Shown here: one piece after another, positions 36,001-44,700 of the stretch
Numbering within the stretch: the stretch's first letter is position 1
Layout of the letters: every line of letters starts with the position of its first letter
Assembly (NCBI GenBank): GCA_028283825.1
Contig: JAPWJW010000004.1
Coordinates: forward strand, 190,292 to 254,291
Origin: Azospirillaceae bacterium
GTDB lineage: Bacteria; Pseudomonadota; Alphaproteobacteria; Azospirillales; Azospirillaceae
Length of the DNA: 64,000 bases
Reading direction: 5' to 3'
The notes under the pieces: model-generated
What the model saw: only the letters and a program-made list of their open reading frames with translations
Database searches by the model: none
Told to the model about the DNA's origin: nothing
Position numbers and translations under genes: made by a program

Positions 36001-36524
36001 GGGCCTACACGGTCGAGGGCAAGCAACTGCTGGACAAGTCCCAGGCCGTGGACGCCCCGGCCGACGCCGCCACCCTGGTGCAGCACCTGGATCTGGCCGC
36101 CGACATCCAGGCCAACGGCCTGGTCATGGTGGAACTGCTGCTGTCGGACGCCAACGGCACCCTGTCGCAGAACGTCTACTGGCGGGCCAACGACGATGCC
36201 GGCAACCGCCGCCTGAACGATTTGTCGCCCCAGCCGGTGACGATTGCCGCCACGACGGAGAAGGCGGGTGAGGAGGTGCGGGTGCGCGTCACCCTGGCCA
36301 ACACCGGCGGCGTCCCGGCCCTGATGGGCAAGCTGACCCTGCTGAACGCCGACGGCACCCGCCTGCTGCCGGCCTACGCCAGCGACAATTACATCTCCCT
36401 GATGCCGGGTGAACAGCGGCAGGTCACCATCGCCTATCCGGCGGCGGCGGCCCACGGCCAACCGCAGGTGGCCTTGCGCGGCTGGAACATCCAGCCCGCC
36501 ACGGCGCCGGTCACGGGGCAATAA
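33078..36524 (+). CDS. Secreted glycoside hydrolase family 2 enzyme with N-terminal LamG-like domain
   Basis: A 1,148-residue exported glycosidase, likely of the beta-mannosidase/exo-glucosaminidase branch. ATG at 33078 starts a signal peptide (LLWASLMMSAAMTGPLAAAA). Residues about 35-220 form a concanavalin/LamG-like jelly roll (WTLSGWFQADELGKGIALIAGVGD, WHHALASFDGKTARLYLDG). GH2 sugar-binding, immunoglobulin-like and TIM-barrel domains follow: YWYRTEFDVP, NYAAEVWLNGKRLG, NTGLWQDVVLTATGPV, NIIRNWVGQNTEDVFFDLADEYGL. The acid/base glutamate is E760 in WFGRNEGVP. It lies head-to-head with the sugar porter and upstream of a TonB receptor, as in a polysaccharide utilisation locus. Exact linkage unknown. 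Confidence 0.92.
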   Translation: MRAPMNAGRRLLWASLMMSAAMTGPLAAAADTPAYGPYNAAIAAGGDGLAKPLNGASLPADGPWTLSGWFQADELGKGIALIAGVGDAVNGRYLALNDGRLSLRTGNGAPLSGGSAVKPGTWHHALASFDGKTARLYLDGAEVARGTPASGIVTPTVGLAPRTATTNAFAGDIAGFTVRAGAVGADEAKAEAGHQPDASLINFEAGSPTWPVQVKQIMMGQVTPQDPWTLPKSGASYSKPVAQPLPPAGPALTADGADAWTVGGWRLAEGPSVQVDGAHVSQPGFDTKSWYVATVPGTVLTTLVDRGVYPDPDYGLNNLAIPEKLNRQDYWYRTEFDVPATLDGRHPLLTFKGINYAAEVWLNGKRLGAVRGAFIRGQFDVTGHLRPGQKNVLAVKIAPPPHPGVPHEQSIAAGVGENGGMQALDGPTFIASEGWDWIPAVRDRNTGLWQDVVLTATGPVRIGDTQVVTKLPLPDTSKADITITVPVENLTAQPVQTEIRAAFDDVTVTKTVTLAPGAGSVTLSPSEFPQLSVKKPALWWPNGLGEPTLHNLTLAAAAGGAKSDEKHTRFGIREVSYELSLMDSTQHLRRVEVDPTAAFQRGERVVDGSHTGIHKIAGGWVSSLLPGAEKSPAVTPVADERLAPYLILKVNGVRVPARGGSWGTDDWRKRVSRDRLEPFFRLHREAHVNIIRNWVGQNTEDVFFDLADEYGLMVLNDFWESTQDYNIEAEDVPLFLDNAADVIRRYRNHPSIVMWFGRNEGVPQPVLNEGLENLIATLDGTRYYSGSSNRVNLQDSGPYDYRDPSLYFTKFSRGFAVEVGTPSFPTLEAFQAAVPAADRWPVSDNWAYHDWHQSGNGDTHGFMKALESRFGPATSLADFERKAQMMNYESHRAIFEGMNAGLWTVNSGRLLWMTQPAWPSTNWQIMSHDYDTHGAFYGVQKAAEPLHVQLNLPDNGITVVNNTREARKGLSLRTRAYTVEGKQLLDKSQAVDAPADAATLVQHLDLAADIQANGLVMVELLLSDANGTLSQNVYWRANDDAGNRRLNDLSPQPVTIAATTEKAGEEVRVRVTLANTGGVPALMGKLTLLNADGTRLLPAYASDNYISLMPGEQRQVTIAYPAAAAHGQPQVALRGWNIQPATAPVTGQ

Positions 36525-36540
36525 ACCCCAAGCTCACCTC

Positions 36541-36573
36541 GGGGCCGTGCCGCAGTGGTCGCGGCACGGCCCC
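36541..36573 (+). terminator. 13-bp hairpin after the GH2 gene
   Basis: GGGGCCGTGCCGC (36541-36553) and GCGGCACGGCCCC (36561-36573) pair perfectly, starting 17 bp after the stop codon. The following sequence is GATTGCATTC with no T-run, so it is either a non-canonical terminator or a 3'-end stabilising hairpin. Confidence 0.65.
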
Positions 36574-36831
36574 GATTGCATTCAAGGGTTGCCGCAACGC
36601 TCACACCCCCAGCGGGATGAGTCCGGTGATTTCACCCAACAAGGCCTCCACCCGGCCCCTTCCGCATGGGCATAATTTATGCGAAATCCCTAATAAGATC
36701 AGGCCCAATATTCAATTTATTTCAACCGTTTAGGAGATAAGGCGCGGTGCGACTTGCCGTTCACCACGCCGGACGCCCACCTTATACCCAGAAGATAGTT
36801 GTGATTAAAAAAACCAAAAAGGAGAATTAAG

Positions 36832-36847
36832 TTGACAACGCTGTCAA
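36832..36847. promoter_or_regulatory. LacI-type operator before the TonB receptor
   Basis: TTGACAACGCTGTCAA has perfect 6-bp arms (TTGACA/TGTCAA) around ACGC. The left arm can also serve as a -35 box, so a bound repressor would block RNA polymerase. It matches the site at 28255 in all but two bases. The LacI-family gene downstream of the receptor is the likely regulator. Confidence 0.65.
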
Positions 36848-37018
36848 CACAACTGCTAATAACATCGCTGACATAAACGCCAACCGCAGGATCCATCGTC
36901 GGTCTAGAAGCGATGGGGTTCCTGGCAATGGGGTATGAGCACCCTGGCGGGCGTTGAGCGGCGGAGCCTTCGGTGCGGCTTCAAGTAAATAATAATATTC
37001 CTCGGGAGGATGAGAGAC

Positions 37019-37096
37019 ATGAGCGCAAGAGCACTCTGCCCTGCCTGTCACACAGAAAACCCTTATCGATTGAAGCGGCCGATCCACTCCACCTAA
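37019..37096 (+). CDS. Possible 25-residue leader peptide
   Basis: A short frame, MSARALCPACHTENPYRLKR plus five residues, with GGGAGGATGAGAGAC just upstream, as good a ribosome site as any in the window. An in-frame ATG at 37010 could add three residues. It lies in the long leader of the TonB receptor gene and ends 205 bp before it. CPACHTE resembles half of a zinc ribbon. It may be a regulatory uORF, a true small protein, or chance. Confidence 0.35.
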   Translation: MSARALCPACHTENPYRLKRPIHST

Positions 37097-37301
37097 GCGG
37101 AGGGATGCGGGCGTAGCCGGCTGTCAGATCGGCACGTTCCCGCACGTCGGCACGCAAGTGTCGGCACGCAAGTAAAGCATCGCGACCGGACAGCATCGCT
37201 GCGCCGAACCCTGTCTTGCGCCCGCATTGCCGGGCGCCGGCGGGGGCGGACGGGCGGTGGCCGGACCCGCGTACCCACGAGAACCCGTAGGGAGGGAAAT
37301 C

Positions 37302-40300
37302 ATGCACGGAGAGTTGAAGATTTTGCGGCGGCTGTTGATGGGCGCCGCCTCCATCGCCATCCTGGCGGCCGGCGCCGCCTCGGCCCAGACCGCCGCCCCC
37401 GCCGCCGACCCGCAGGCGGCCGTCGATCCCCAGGCGGCCCCGGCCCCGTCGGGCGCGCCGGATGAGATCATCGTCACCGGTTTCCGCCGCTCGCTGGCCG
37501 ACGCCCTGGAAAACAAGCGCCAGTCCAACCTGATCATTGAATCGGTCACGGCCGAGGACATGGGCAAGATGCCCGACCAGGACATCGCGGAATCGCTGCA
37601 GCGCCTGTCGGGCATCCAGATCGACCGCGCCAACGGCGAAGGCACCAAGGTGCGCATCCGCGGCCTGGACCAGAACATCACCCTGCTGAACGGCGAGCCC
37701 TTCCTGTCCGGCCTTGAGGCCTACGCCACCGGTGAAGGCTCGGGCGGCGGCGGCGGCACCGCCACCAACTCGCTGGAAGCCATCCCGGCCGACCTGATCG
37801 CCGGCGTCGACGTCTACAAGACGCCCAACGCCCAGCTGGTGGACGGCGGCATGGGCGGCGTCATCAACCTGAAGACCCGCTCGGCCCTGGACACCCCGCA
37901 GGGCTGGACCGTGGGCGGCAACTTCCGCATGACCAACGGCCAGAACGCCCGCATGGACAGCTGGACACCGGTGGGCGCCATCGTCGGCAGCTATAACTTC
38001 AACAACAAGATCGGCGTGACGGCGGCGTTCTCCTACTCGCAGACCGACACCCATTCGGACGTGATGCAGGGCCAGAACCGCGGCGGCTGGGCCATCGAGC
38101 CGGCGGCGGGCACGGCCGCCGGGGCCGGCAACCCCATGGCCACCATCCCCGTGTCCTACATCTCGCCGGAACTGCTGTACTACACCGACCGCGATACCGA
38201 GCGCACCCGCATCAGCAGCCAGCTGGGCATCGACTACGCCGCCACCGATAGCCTGACCTTCAACGCCGACTGGCTGCATTCCACCTACGACATCCTGACC
38301 CAGGAAGCGTCGAACAAGGTGTGGTTCAACAGCAACGGCTTAGGGTTGGGTATCGACCCCACCAAGCCCTATGAGATCGACAGCAACGGCGTCATCAAGT
38401 CCGCCACCATCCAGGCCCTGGGCGCGGAGGGCGACAGCGATGTGCAGAACGTCCATGTCACCGCCGACAACTTCCATTTCGGCGGCAAGTGGGACAATGG
38501 CGGCCCGCTCCGCGGCAGCTTCAAGGTGTCCTACGCCCGGTCGGAATATAATTCCGACAGCGCCCAGCAGGACGTGGAATATTCGCAGTACAACGCCTCG
38601 GTCGCCTGCGCCACCAGCCCCACCGGCTATTGCGCCCAGCCGCTGAACCCGTCGGCCCCCGGCGGCAGCAGCCCGATCAGCCACGGGCCCGCCTATTCCT
38701 TCACCTATGTGAACAATGGCACGCTGCCGACCATCAGCTACAACGCGCCCTATGCCAACCTGATCAGCGACCCGAACAACGCGGTGTTCAAGTCGGCCTG
38801 GGCCTGGAACATCCATTCCAAGGACGATGTCTGGTCCGGCCATGCCGACGCCGAATACGATCCGGAATTCATCAAGGCGATCAAGACCACCATCTCCGCC
38901 GGCATCCGCTTCACCGACAACAAGATCAACTACAGCCTGTCGCACTTCGAACTGGACAAGTCGTCAGGTGGCCAGCAGGCCTATTGCAGTAACGGCACCT
39001 GCTACGGCACCTACGGCTATTACATGGACCCGGGCATCCTGAACGAAGGGGCCGCGGGCTTCGGCGGCAACAACGCCGTGGGCGCCACCGGCACCGCGAC
39101 CACGCCCCCCGTCATCGTCGTCGGCACCGCCCAGTCCGCCCCCAACCGCGCCCAGACCATCAGCAATTTCTTCCCCAGCGGCAGTGCCGGCGGCGCCCTG
39201 CTGGTGCAGAACCTGTCGCAGATGCAGAACCCGGTGCAGTGGCTGCAGAGCCTGTTCCCCAACTTCCCGGGCCAGATGGTGCGCGACCCGGTCAATTCCT
39301 TCATCGTGGAAAGCAAGCAGACGTCCGGCTATGTCATGGCCGACTTCGGCGGCAAGGAGGATCGCTTCCACGTGAACGCGGGCGCCCGCCTGGTTGACAC
39401 CCGCCAGACGGTGACGGCCGGCGCCCTGCCCGCCAACCCCATCTACCTGTCGGACGAGTCCTGGGACGGCTCCAACGCCATCACCAACCCCAACACGGTC
39501 ACGCGTGAGCGGGATTACACCGACATCCTGCCCAGCCTGAACATCGTGCTGGACCTGACCGAAGACCAGAAGGTGCGCTTCAGCACCGCCCGCGTGATGT
39601 CCGCGCCCAGCCCCTACCAGCTGGGCACCGGCGCGCAGTACAACTTCACCCGCTACACCGACGCCGCCACCGGCAAGCAGGGCTTCCAGTTCACCGGCGG
39701 CAGCGGCGGCAACCCGGACCTGGATCCCTTCCGCGCCACGCAGCTGGACCTCAGCTACGAATACTACTTCGGCAGCCAGGGTGCGGTGACGGTGGGCGGC
39801 TTCTACAAGTCCATCGACACCTTCATCCAGACGCAGACCACCTCCATCACCGTGATGGACGATTTCGGCGGCACGGCCGGCGGCTTCACCGCCCCCAGCA
39901 ACGGCACCGGCGGCAGCATCAAGGGTTTTGAACTGGGCGCCCAGTACGCCTTCGACATGGGGTTGGGCTTCAACGCCAACTACACCTACTCCCTGTCGTC
40001 GTCGTCGACCTCCACCTCGTTCGTGAACCGCCTGCCCATCCCGGGCGTGTCGCTGCACGCCCTGACGGGGCAGGCCTATTACGAGCATGGCGGCCTGGAG
40101 GCGCGCGTGTCCTACAGCTGGCGGTCCAGCTCGGTGAACGGCGACGCCATCGGGTCCACCTTCGCCTTCACCGACGCCACCACCGGCAAGACGGTGACCT
40201 ACGGCGTGTTCAGCCGGCCCTACGGCCAGTTGGACGCCCAGTTGGCCTACCAGTTCACGCCGGAGTTCGGCGTCACCTTCGAGGCCATCAACCTGACGGA

Positions 40301-40403
40301 CGAGGCCCAGGAGACCTACCTGCAGTTCAAGAGCCAGCCCTTCACCTACATGAACTCGGGCCGCCGATTCATGCTGGGTGGCCGGTTCAAGTTCGGCGCC
40401 TGA
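37302..40403 (+). CDS. TonB-dependent receptor (Xanthomonas/Caulobacter oligosaccharide type)
   Basis: A 1,033-residue outer-membrane receptor importing a large ligand with TonB energy. ATG at 37302 follows AGGGAGGGAAATC. The signal peptide is LLMGAASIAILAAGAASAQ. A TonB-box-like DEIIVTGFRRSLADALENKR leads into the plug (AEDMGKMPDQDIAESLQRLSGIQIDR, VRIRGLDQNITLLNGEP, GGVINLKTR). The large barrel ends YMNSGRRFMLGGRFKFGA with a C-terminal aromatic region. This subclass in sphingomonads, Caulobacter and Xanthomonas takes up plant oligosaccharides. With GH2, sugar porter and LacI beside it, carbohydrate uptake is likely. Confidence 0.93.
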   Translation: MHGELKILRRLLMGAASIAILAAGAASAQTAAPAADPQAAVDPQAAPAPSGAPDEIIVTGFRRSLADALENKRQSNLIIESVTAEDMGKMPDQDIAESLQRLSGIQIDRANGEGTKVRIRGLDQNITLLNGEPFLSGLEAYATGEGSGGGGGTATNSLEAIPADLIAGVDVYKTPNAQLVDGGMGGVINLKTRSALDTPQGWTVGGNFRMTNGQNARMDSWTPVGAIVGSYNFNNKIGVTAAFSYSQTDTHSDVMQGQNRGGWAIEPAAGTAAGAGNPMATIPVSYISPELLYYTDRDTERTRISSQLGIDYAATDSLTFNADWLHSTYDILTQEASNKVWFNSNGLGLGIDPTKPYEIDSNGVIKSATIQALGAEGDSDVQNVHVTADNFHFGGKWDNGGPLRGSFKVSYARSEYNSDSAQQDVEYSQYNASVACATSPTGYCAQPLNPSAPGGSSPISHGPAYSFTYVNNGTLPTISYNAPYANLISDPNNAVFKSAWAWNIHSKDDVWSGHADAEYDPEFIKAIKTTISAGIRFTDNKINYSLSHFELDKSSGGQQAYCSNGTCYGTYGYYMDPGILNEGAAGFGGNNAVGATGTATTPPVIVVGTAQSAPNRAQTISNFFPSGSAGGALLVQNLSQMQNPVQWLQSLFPNFPGQMVRDPVNSFIVESKQTSGYVMADFGGKEDRFHVNAGARLVDTRQTVTAGALPANPIYLSDESWDGSNAITNPNTVTRERDYTDILPSLNIVLDLTEDQKVRFSTARVMSAPSPYQLGTGAQYNFTRYTDAATGKQGFQFTGGSGGNPDLDPFRATQLDLSYEYYFGSQGAVTVGGFYKSIDTFIQTQTTSITVMDDFGGTAGGFTAPSNGTGGSIKGFELGAQYAFDMGLGFNANYTYSLSSSSTSTSFVNRLPIPGVSLHALTGQAYYEHGGLEARVSYSWRSSSVNGDAIGSTFAFTDATTGKTVTYGVFSRPYGQLDAQLAYQFTPEFGVTFEAINLTDEAQETYLQFKSQPFTYMNSGRRFMLGGRFKFGA

Positions 40404-40579
40404 TCCACTTATCCCGGATCGGGCATCGGGGGCGGCCCCAGCGCATCGGGGCCATCTCATCAGTACCCTCGTTTTACTTTCCCTTCTTGACGCATGCCCT
40501 CTCCCCGGGGTCTCTGCGTCCACTATGGGGCGGCATGATGGTATTGTGCCGCCCTTCTTTTTTGTCAGGAGCCGATTCC

Positions 40580-41617
40580 ATGGGGGCCGACGCCCGTAAG
40601 CCGACGATCATCGATGTCGCCCGACAGTCGGGCGTGTCGATCAAGACCGTGTCCCGGGTGTTGAATGGCGAGCCCTATGTCAACCGGGCCACGCTGGACC
40701 GCGTGACCCAAGCCATCAAGGATCTGGGCTATCAGCCCAATATGTCGGCGCGCACCCTGGCCGGCAAACGCTCATACCTGCTGGCCCATCTCTACGGCGA
40801 CCCGGCCGGCCCCTACACCATGGAGATCCAGGCGGGCCTGCTGAACCGTTGCCGCGCCCTGGGCTATCACTTGCTGATCGAGGAGATCGACTACCGCGGC
40901 GATGACGTGGAACAGCGGGTGCGCGCCGTGCTGGATTGGCTGCGCCCCGACGGCGTGGTGCTGACGGCCCCCATCACCGACAACCCGGCCGTGCTGTCCG
41001 TGCTGGCGGGGAAAAGCGTACCGGTGGTGCGGGTGACGCCGGAACCGGGGGGGGAGGTATCCTCCTCCGTCTGGATAGACGAGCGCCAGGCGGCGGCGGC
41101 CATGACCCGCCATCTGCTGGCGCTGGGCCACCGGCGCATCGGCCTGATCAAGGGGCCCGGCAACCACGCGGCCACCGACCGGCGCCACCAGGGCTATCAC
41201 GACGCGCTGGCGGAGGTGGGGATCGCGGAGGATCCGGCGCTGGTGGAACAGGGGGCCTTCACCTTTCCCTCGGCCTTGCCCTGCGCCGACCGCCTGCTGG
41301 GTTTGAGCGACCGGCCCACCGCCATCTTCGCCTGCAATGACGAGATGGCGGCCGGCGTCATCGTGGCGGCCCAGGCGCGGGGCCTCAAGCTGCCGGACGA
41401 TCTGTCGGTGGCGGGCTTCGATGATTGCCCCATCGCCTCCATGACCTGGCCGGCCCTGACCACGGTGCGCCAGCCCATGAAGCAGCTGGGGGAGGAAGCG
41501 GCCGACCTGCTGATCGCCCGCCTGACGGAACGGCGCAACAACGGCGCCGTCCCCCACCGCCTGGTGCCGCATGAGATGGTGGTGCGCGCCTCCACCGCGC
41601 CCACACCGGCGCGGTAG
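40580..41617 (+). CDS. LacI family transcriptional regulator
   Basis: A 345-residue repressor. The HTH and hinge are clear (TIIDVARQSGVSIKTVSRVLNGEPYVNRATLDRV, YQPNMSARTLAG), followed by a sugar-binding-protein-like domain (IFACNDEMAAGVIVAAQARG, VAGFDDCPIASMTWPALTTVRQP). ATG at 40580 follows CAGGAGCCGATTCC. Next to the TonB receptor on the same strand, it is the best candidate to bind the TTGACA-N4-TGTCA operators at 28255 and 36832. The inducer is probably an oligosaccharide taken up by the receptor. Confidence 0.93.
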   Translation: MGADARKPTIIDVARQSGVSIKTVSRVLNGEPYVNRATLDRVTQAIKDLGYQPNMSARTLAGKRSYLLAHLYGDPAGPYTMEIQAGLLNRCRALGYHLLIEEIDYRGDDVEQRVRAVLDWLRPDGVVLTAPITDNPAVLSVLAGKSVPVVRVTPEPGGEVSSSVWIDERQAAAAMTRHLLALGHRRIGLIKGPGNHAATDRRHQGYHDALAEVGIAEDPALVEQGAFTFPSALPCADRLLGLSDRPTAIFACNDEMAAGVIVAAQARGLKLPDDLSVAGFDDCPIASMTWPALTTVRQPMKQLGEEAADLLIARLTERRNNGAVPHRLVPHEMVVRASTAPTPAR

Positions 41618-41624
41618 GTTTTCG

Positions 41625-41756
41625 GCGGCATGAGTTCCCCCTCATGCCGCTAGGCCGCGACTGCGGTCGCCGGAAGTTTTTGGGGAGCGTAGCGGACTGA
41701 AAACTGAGGATAGCCAAGGGCCGGATGGCCCGCCGGCGCTTGAAGCGACCTAAAAA
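41625..41756 (+). repeat. Dispersed structured element, copy 2
   Basis: Hairpin 1: GCGGCATGAG-TTCCCC-CTCATGCCGC (41625-41650), perfect 10-bp stem. Hairpin 2: GCGAC-TGCG-GTCGC (41657-41670). The linker has GCCGGAAGTTTTTGGGGAGC and CTGAGGATAGCCAAG. Hairpin 3: GGGCC-GGAT-GGCCC (41718-41731). The element ends in CCTAAAAAC, within which lies the stop codon (TAG on the minus strand) of the autotransporter. It begins 8 bp after the LacI stop, filling the gap between two convergent genes. It may end transcription from both sides. Confidence 0.75.
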
Positions 41757-44700
41757 CTCCAGCTGGCGCGCAGCACCCCGGAATGGCTCTGGTAGTCGCG
41801 GCGCAGCTCGCCGGCATATTCCAGGCGCAGGGTGAGACCATCGCCGTGGTCCAGGGTGGCGCCCAGGCCCAGGGCCAGACCGTCGGCGGCCAACTGGCCG
41901 GTGCTGCTGACGAAACCGACGCCACCCAGTTCGCCGGTGGTGGCGACGGGGCCGTTGAGGTAGTCGTGCACCCAGGCCACCCGCACATCGGGGCGCAGGC
42001 GGCCCACACCGGTGTCGAGGGCGGTGTCCAGGCGCACGCCCAACTCCTGCGTCAGATTGTCGGTCTTGAGCGCGCCGACGGCCAGGCCAGCCACGCCGGC
42101 GTCATGTTCATCATAGGCGTGGTTGGTCAGGCGCACGGCGCGCAGGCCAAATTCCGGCGTCAGGGTCAGGGCGCCCTGCACGGGCAGGGCGTACCCCACC
42201 GTCAGCTTGCCCACATATTGCTCCCCGCCATAGTTGGCGTTGGCGCGGGCACCCAGGAAATCGATCCAGCGGCGCTGGTCGTAATGGTTGTAGCCGAACG
42301 CCACCTGGCCCTCGACCGACAGGCGCTGGTCGGCGAAGTCGGGCCGCCAGACGCTGTAGGCCGTCAGCTGATAGGTCGCGACGCGCGTCAGGCTGCCAGC
42401 CGTGACACCCTGGCCGACGGCGGCACCGTTCAGCCAGCTGAACGCCAAGCCCGCCATGACCTGGCTGTCGGCATACCAGTCGCCGCCCAGCACCAGGCCG
42501 GCGCTGCTGGCACGATAGCCCGCCGCCTGCGGGCTGTCGCCGCGCAGGGCGCCACCACCCAGGACCTCCCCCCAGATCGTGCCCTGCCCACCGGCCGACC
42601 CGCTGCCGGCACCAGGCCCCCCATCGGCCATCACGGTCGCCGCCGTGCGCTGATGCTGGCTGATGGCGGTGGTGGTCGGGCTGACCGACAGGGCCACGGA
42701 CTGGGCGGTCAATTGGCTGGGCGAAAGCTGCGCCACCGCCGCCTGGCGGGCGGCGCCGATCAGGCTGTCCAGGGGCGCCAGCACGGCCAACTGGACGGCC
42801 TGCGCTGCCGTGCCGCCACTGGCCGCGATGATGTCCAAGGCGGCGCCCGTGCCCATGGCCGCCCCGCCAGCAGCCCGGCCCACGGCGGCGTAGTTAGTGC
42901 CAGGCCTGGTTGGCGTCGTGCCCCCACCCGTCCCAACGTCCCCACCGCCGCCATTGCCACCGCCCGTCGCCCCCCCATCGCCACCCGTGGTTCCGGTGCT
43001 GGCCGTGTTCAGGGTCAGCACCAGGTCGGTCCTGCCGCCGCTGGTGATGGTGGAACTGGTCACGGTGTAGCCGGCGGCCGTCAGCACCAGGTTGCTGGTG
43101 GCAAGGCCGCCACTGGCCGCGACGATGGTGTAGCTGCCGGCCGACAGGGAACCGCTGGTGGCCTTCAGCGTGACACTGCCGCCGGTCAGGCTGGCCGATC
43201 CGCTGATCACCAGGCTGCCGTAGCTGCCGGTGCTGCTGACGCCGACCACCAGGTTGCCCGCCCTCTGGCTGTAGCTGCCGGTGATGTTGATGGCGCTGTT
43301 CACCAGCAGGGTCGCCCCGCTGTTGATCACGCTATGGCTGCCGACATTGATGTTGTCGTTCAGTAGCAGCGTGCCGGACGCGAAGCGCAGGTTGGCCAGG
43401 GTGTTGGTGATCTGGCCGACACCACCGTTGGTTCCCGTCAGCGTGCCCGGCGCCGCGTCCGTGCCGCCACTGATGGACAGGTCGGTGCTGGAATAGTTGG
43501 CGATATCGCCGACGATGGCGCCGGTGACCGACAGGGCGCCCAGGGTACCCGTGCTGGCGATGTACAGCGCCGTGGCGCCGCCGGCGGTGTTGGTCAGCGT
43601 GCCGGTGACGTTCAGCGTATCCAGCGTGCCGCCGATATAGTCGTTGGCGGCGCTGGCCAGCAGGGTGTTGCCGCTGACCGAACCGGTGGCATCCAGGCCG
43701 GTGATGCCGCTGGTGACGGTGGCCCCTGAGTAGCTGGAGCCCGCCCCACCCTGCACCAGGGCGACGCTATCGCCCACGAAGTAGTTGGCGACGCCCGACA
43801 GGCCGGCATTGACCGTGCCGCCGGTGATGTTGGCCGCCCCGCTGACGCTCAGCACATGGCCGGCGACATTCAGGCTGCCGCCGGTCTGGCTGTAGTTGCC
43901 CGTTACCGTCCCGTCGCCCGCCAGGGCCAGGCTGGCCCCGGTGTTGGTGACCGTGTGGCTGCCGACGTTGATGGCGTCGCCCAGGCTGAGGTCGCCCGAG
44001 GCGAACACCAGGTTGGCCTGCGTGTTGCTGATGGTGCCGCCGGTGAAGACACCCACCGTGCCGTTGGACCCGCCGGTCACCACCAAATCATTGGCGCCGT
44101 TGTTCACCACGTTGCCGATGATGGTGCCGCTGTTGGCGAGCGTGCCTAGCGTACCGGTCGGGGCGACATACAGCGCCGTGGCGCCACCGGCCGTGTTGGC
44201 CAGGGTGCCGGTGACCGCCAGGCTGTCCAGGCTGCCGCCAATGTAGTCGTTGGCGGCATTCGCCAGCAGGCTGGTGCCGCTGGTGGATGCCGTGGCGTCC
44301 AGGCCGGTAATGCCGCTGGTGACGGTGGCACCACCGTAGCTGGACCCCGCGCCGCCGCTGACCAGCGTGGCGCTGTCGCCCACCAGGTAGTTGGCAGTGG
44401 CGGACAGGCCGGCATTGACCACACCGCCGGTGATGCTGGCCGCACCGCTGATGCTCAGCACATGGCCATTGACGCCCAGGATGCCGGCCGACTGGCTGTA
44501 ATTGCCGGTAACCGCCACATTGCTGGCCAGCGCCAGGTTGGCCCCGGCATTGGTCACCGTGTGGCTGCCGACGTCGATGGCGTCGCCCAGGCTGAGGTCG
44601 CCCGAAGCGAAGGTCAGGTTGGCCTGGGTGTTGCTGATGGTACCGCCGGTGAAGACGCCCACCGTGCCGTTGGAGCCACCGGTGATCACCAGATCATTGG

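Larger units (their letters stand above)
36574..37301 (+). promoter_or_regulatory. Long leader and control region of the TonB receptor gene
   Basis: About 730 bp without a large gene. It holds a LacI-type operator at 36832 overlapping a possible promoter (TTGACA at 36832, 17-bp spacer, GCTAAT at 36855), a small open frame with strong ribosome site at 37019, and a tandem repeat GTCGGCACGCAAGT (37146-37159 and 37160-37173). If transcription starts near 36868, the receptor mRNA has a leader of over 400 nt. The part from 36670 to 36870 is AT-rich. Confidence 0.5.

Noticed and set aside
34919-36521. Long antisense frames under the GH2 gene
   Set aside because: Compositionally biased shadow frames; GH2 motifs and E760 are intact on the plus strand.
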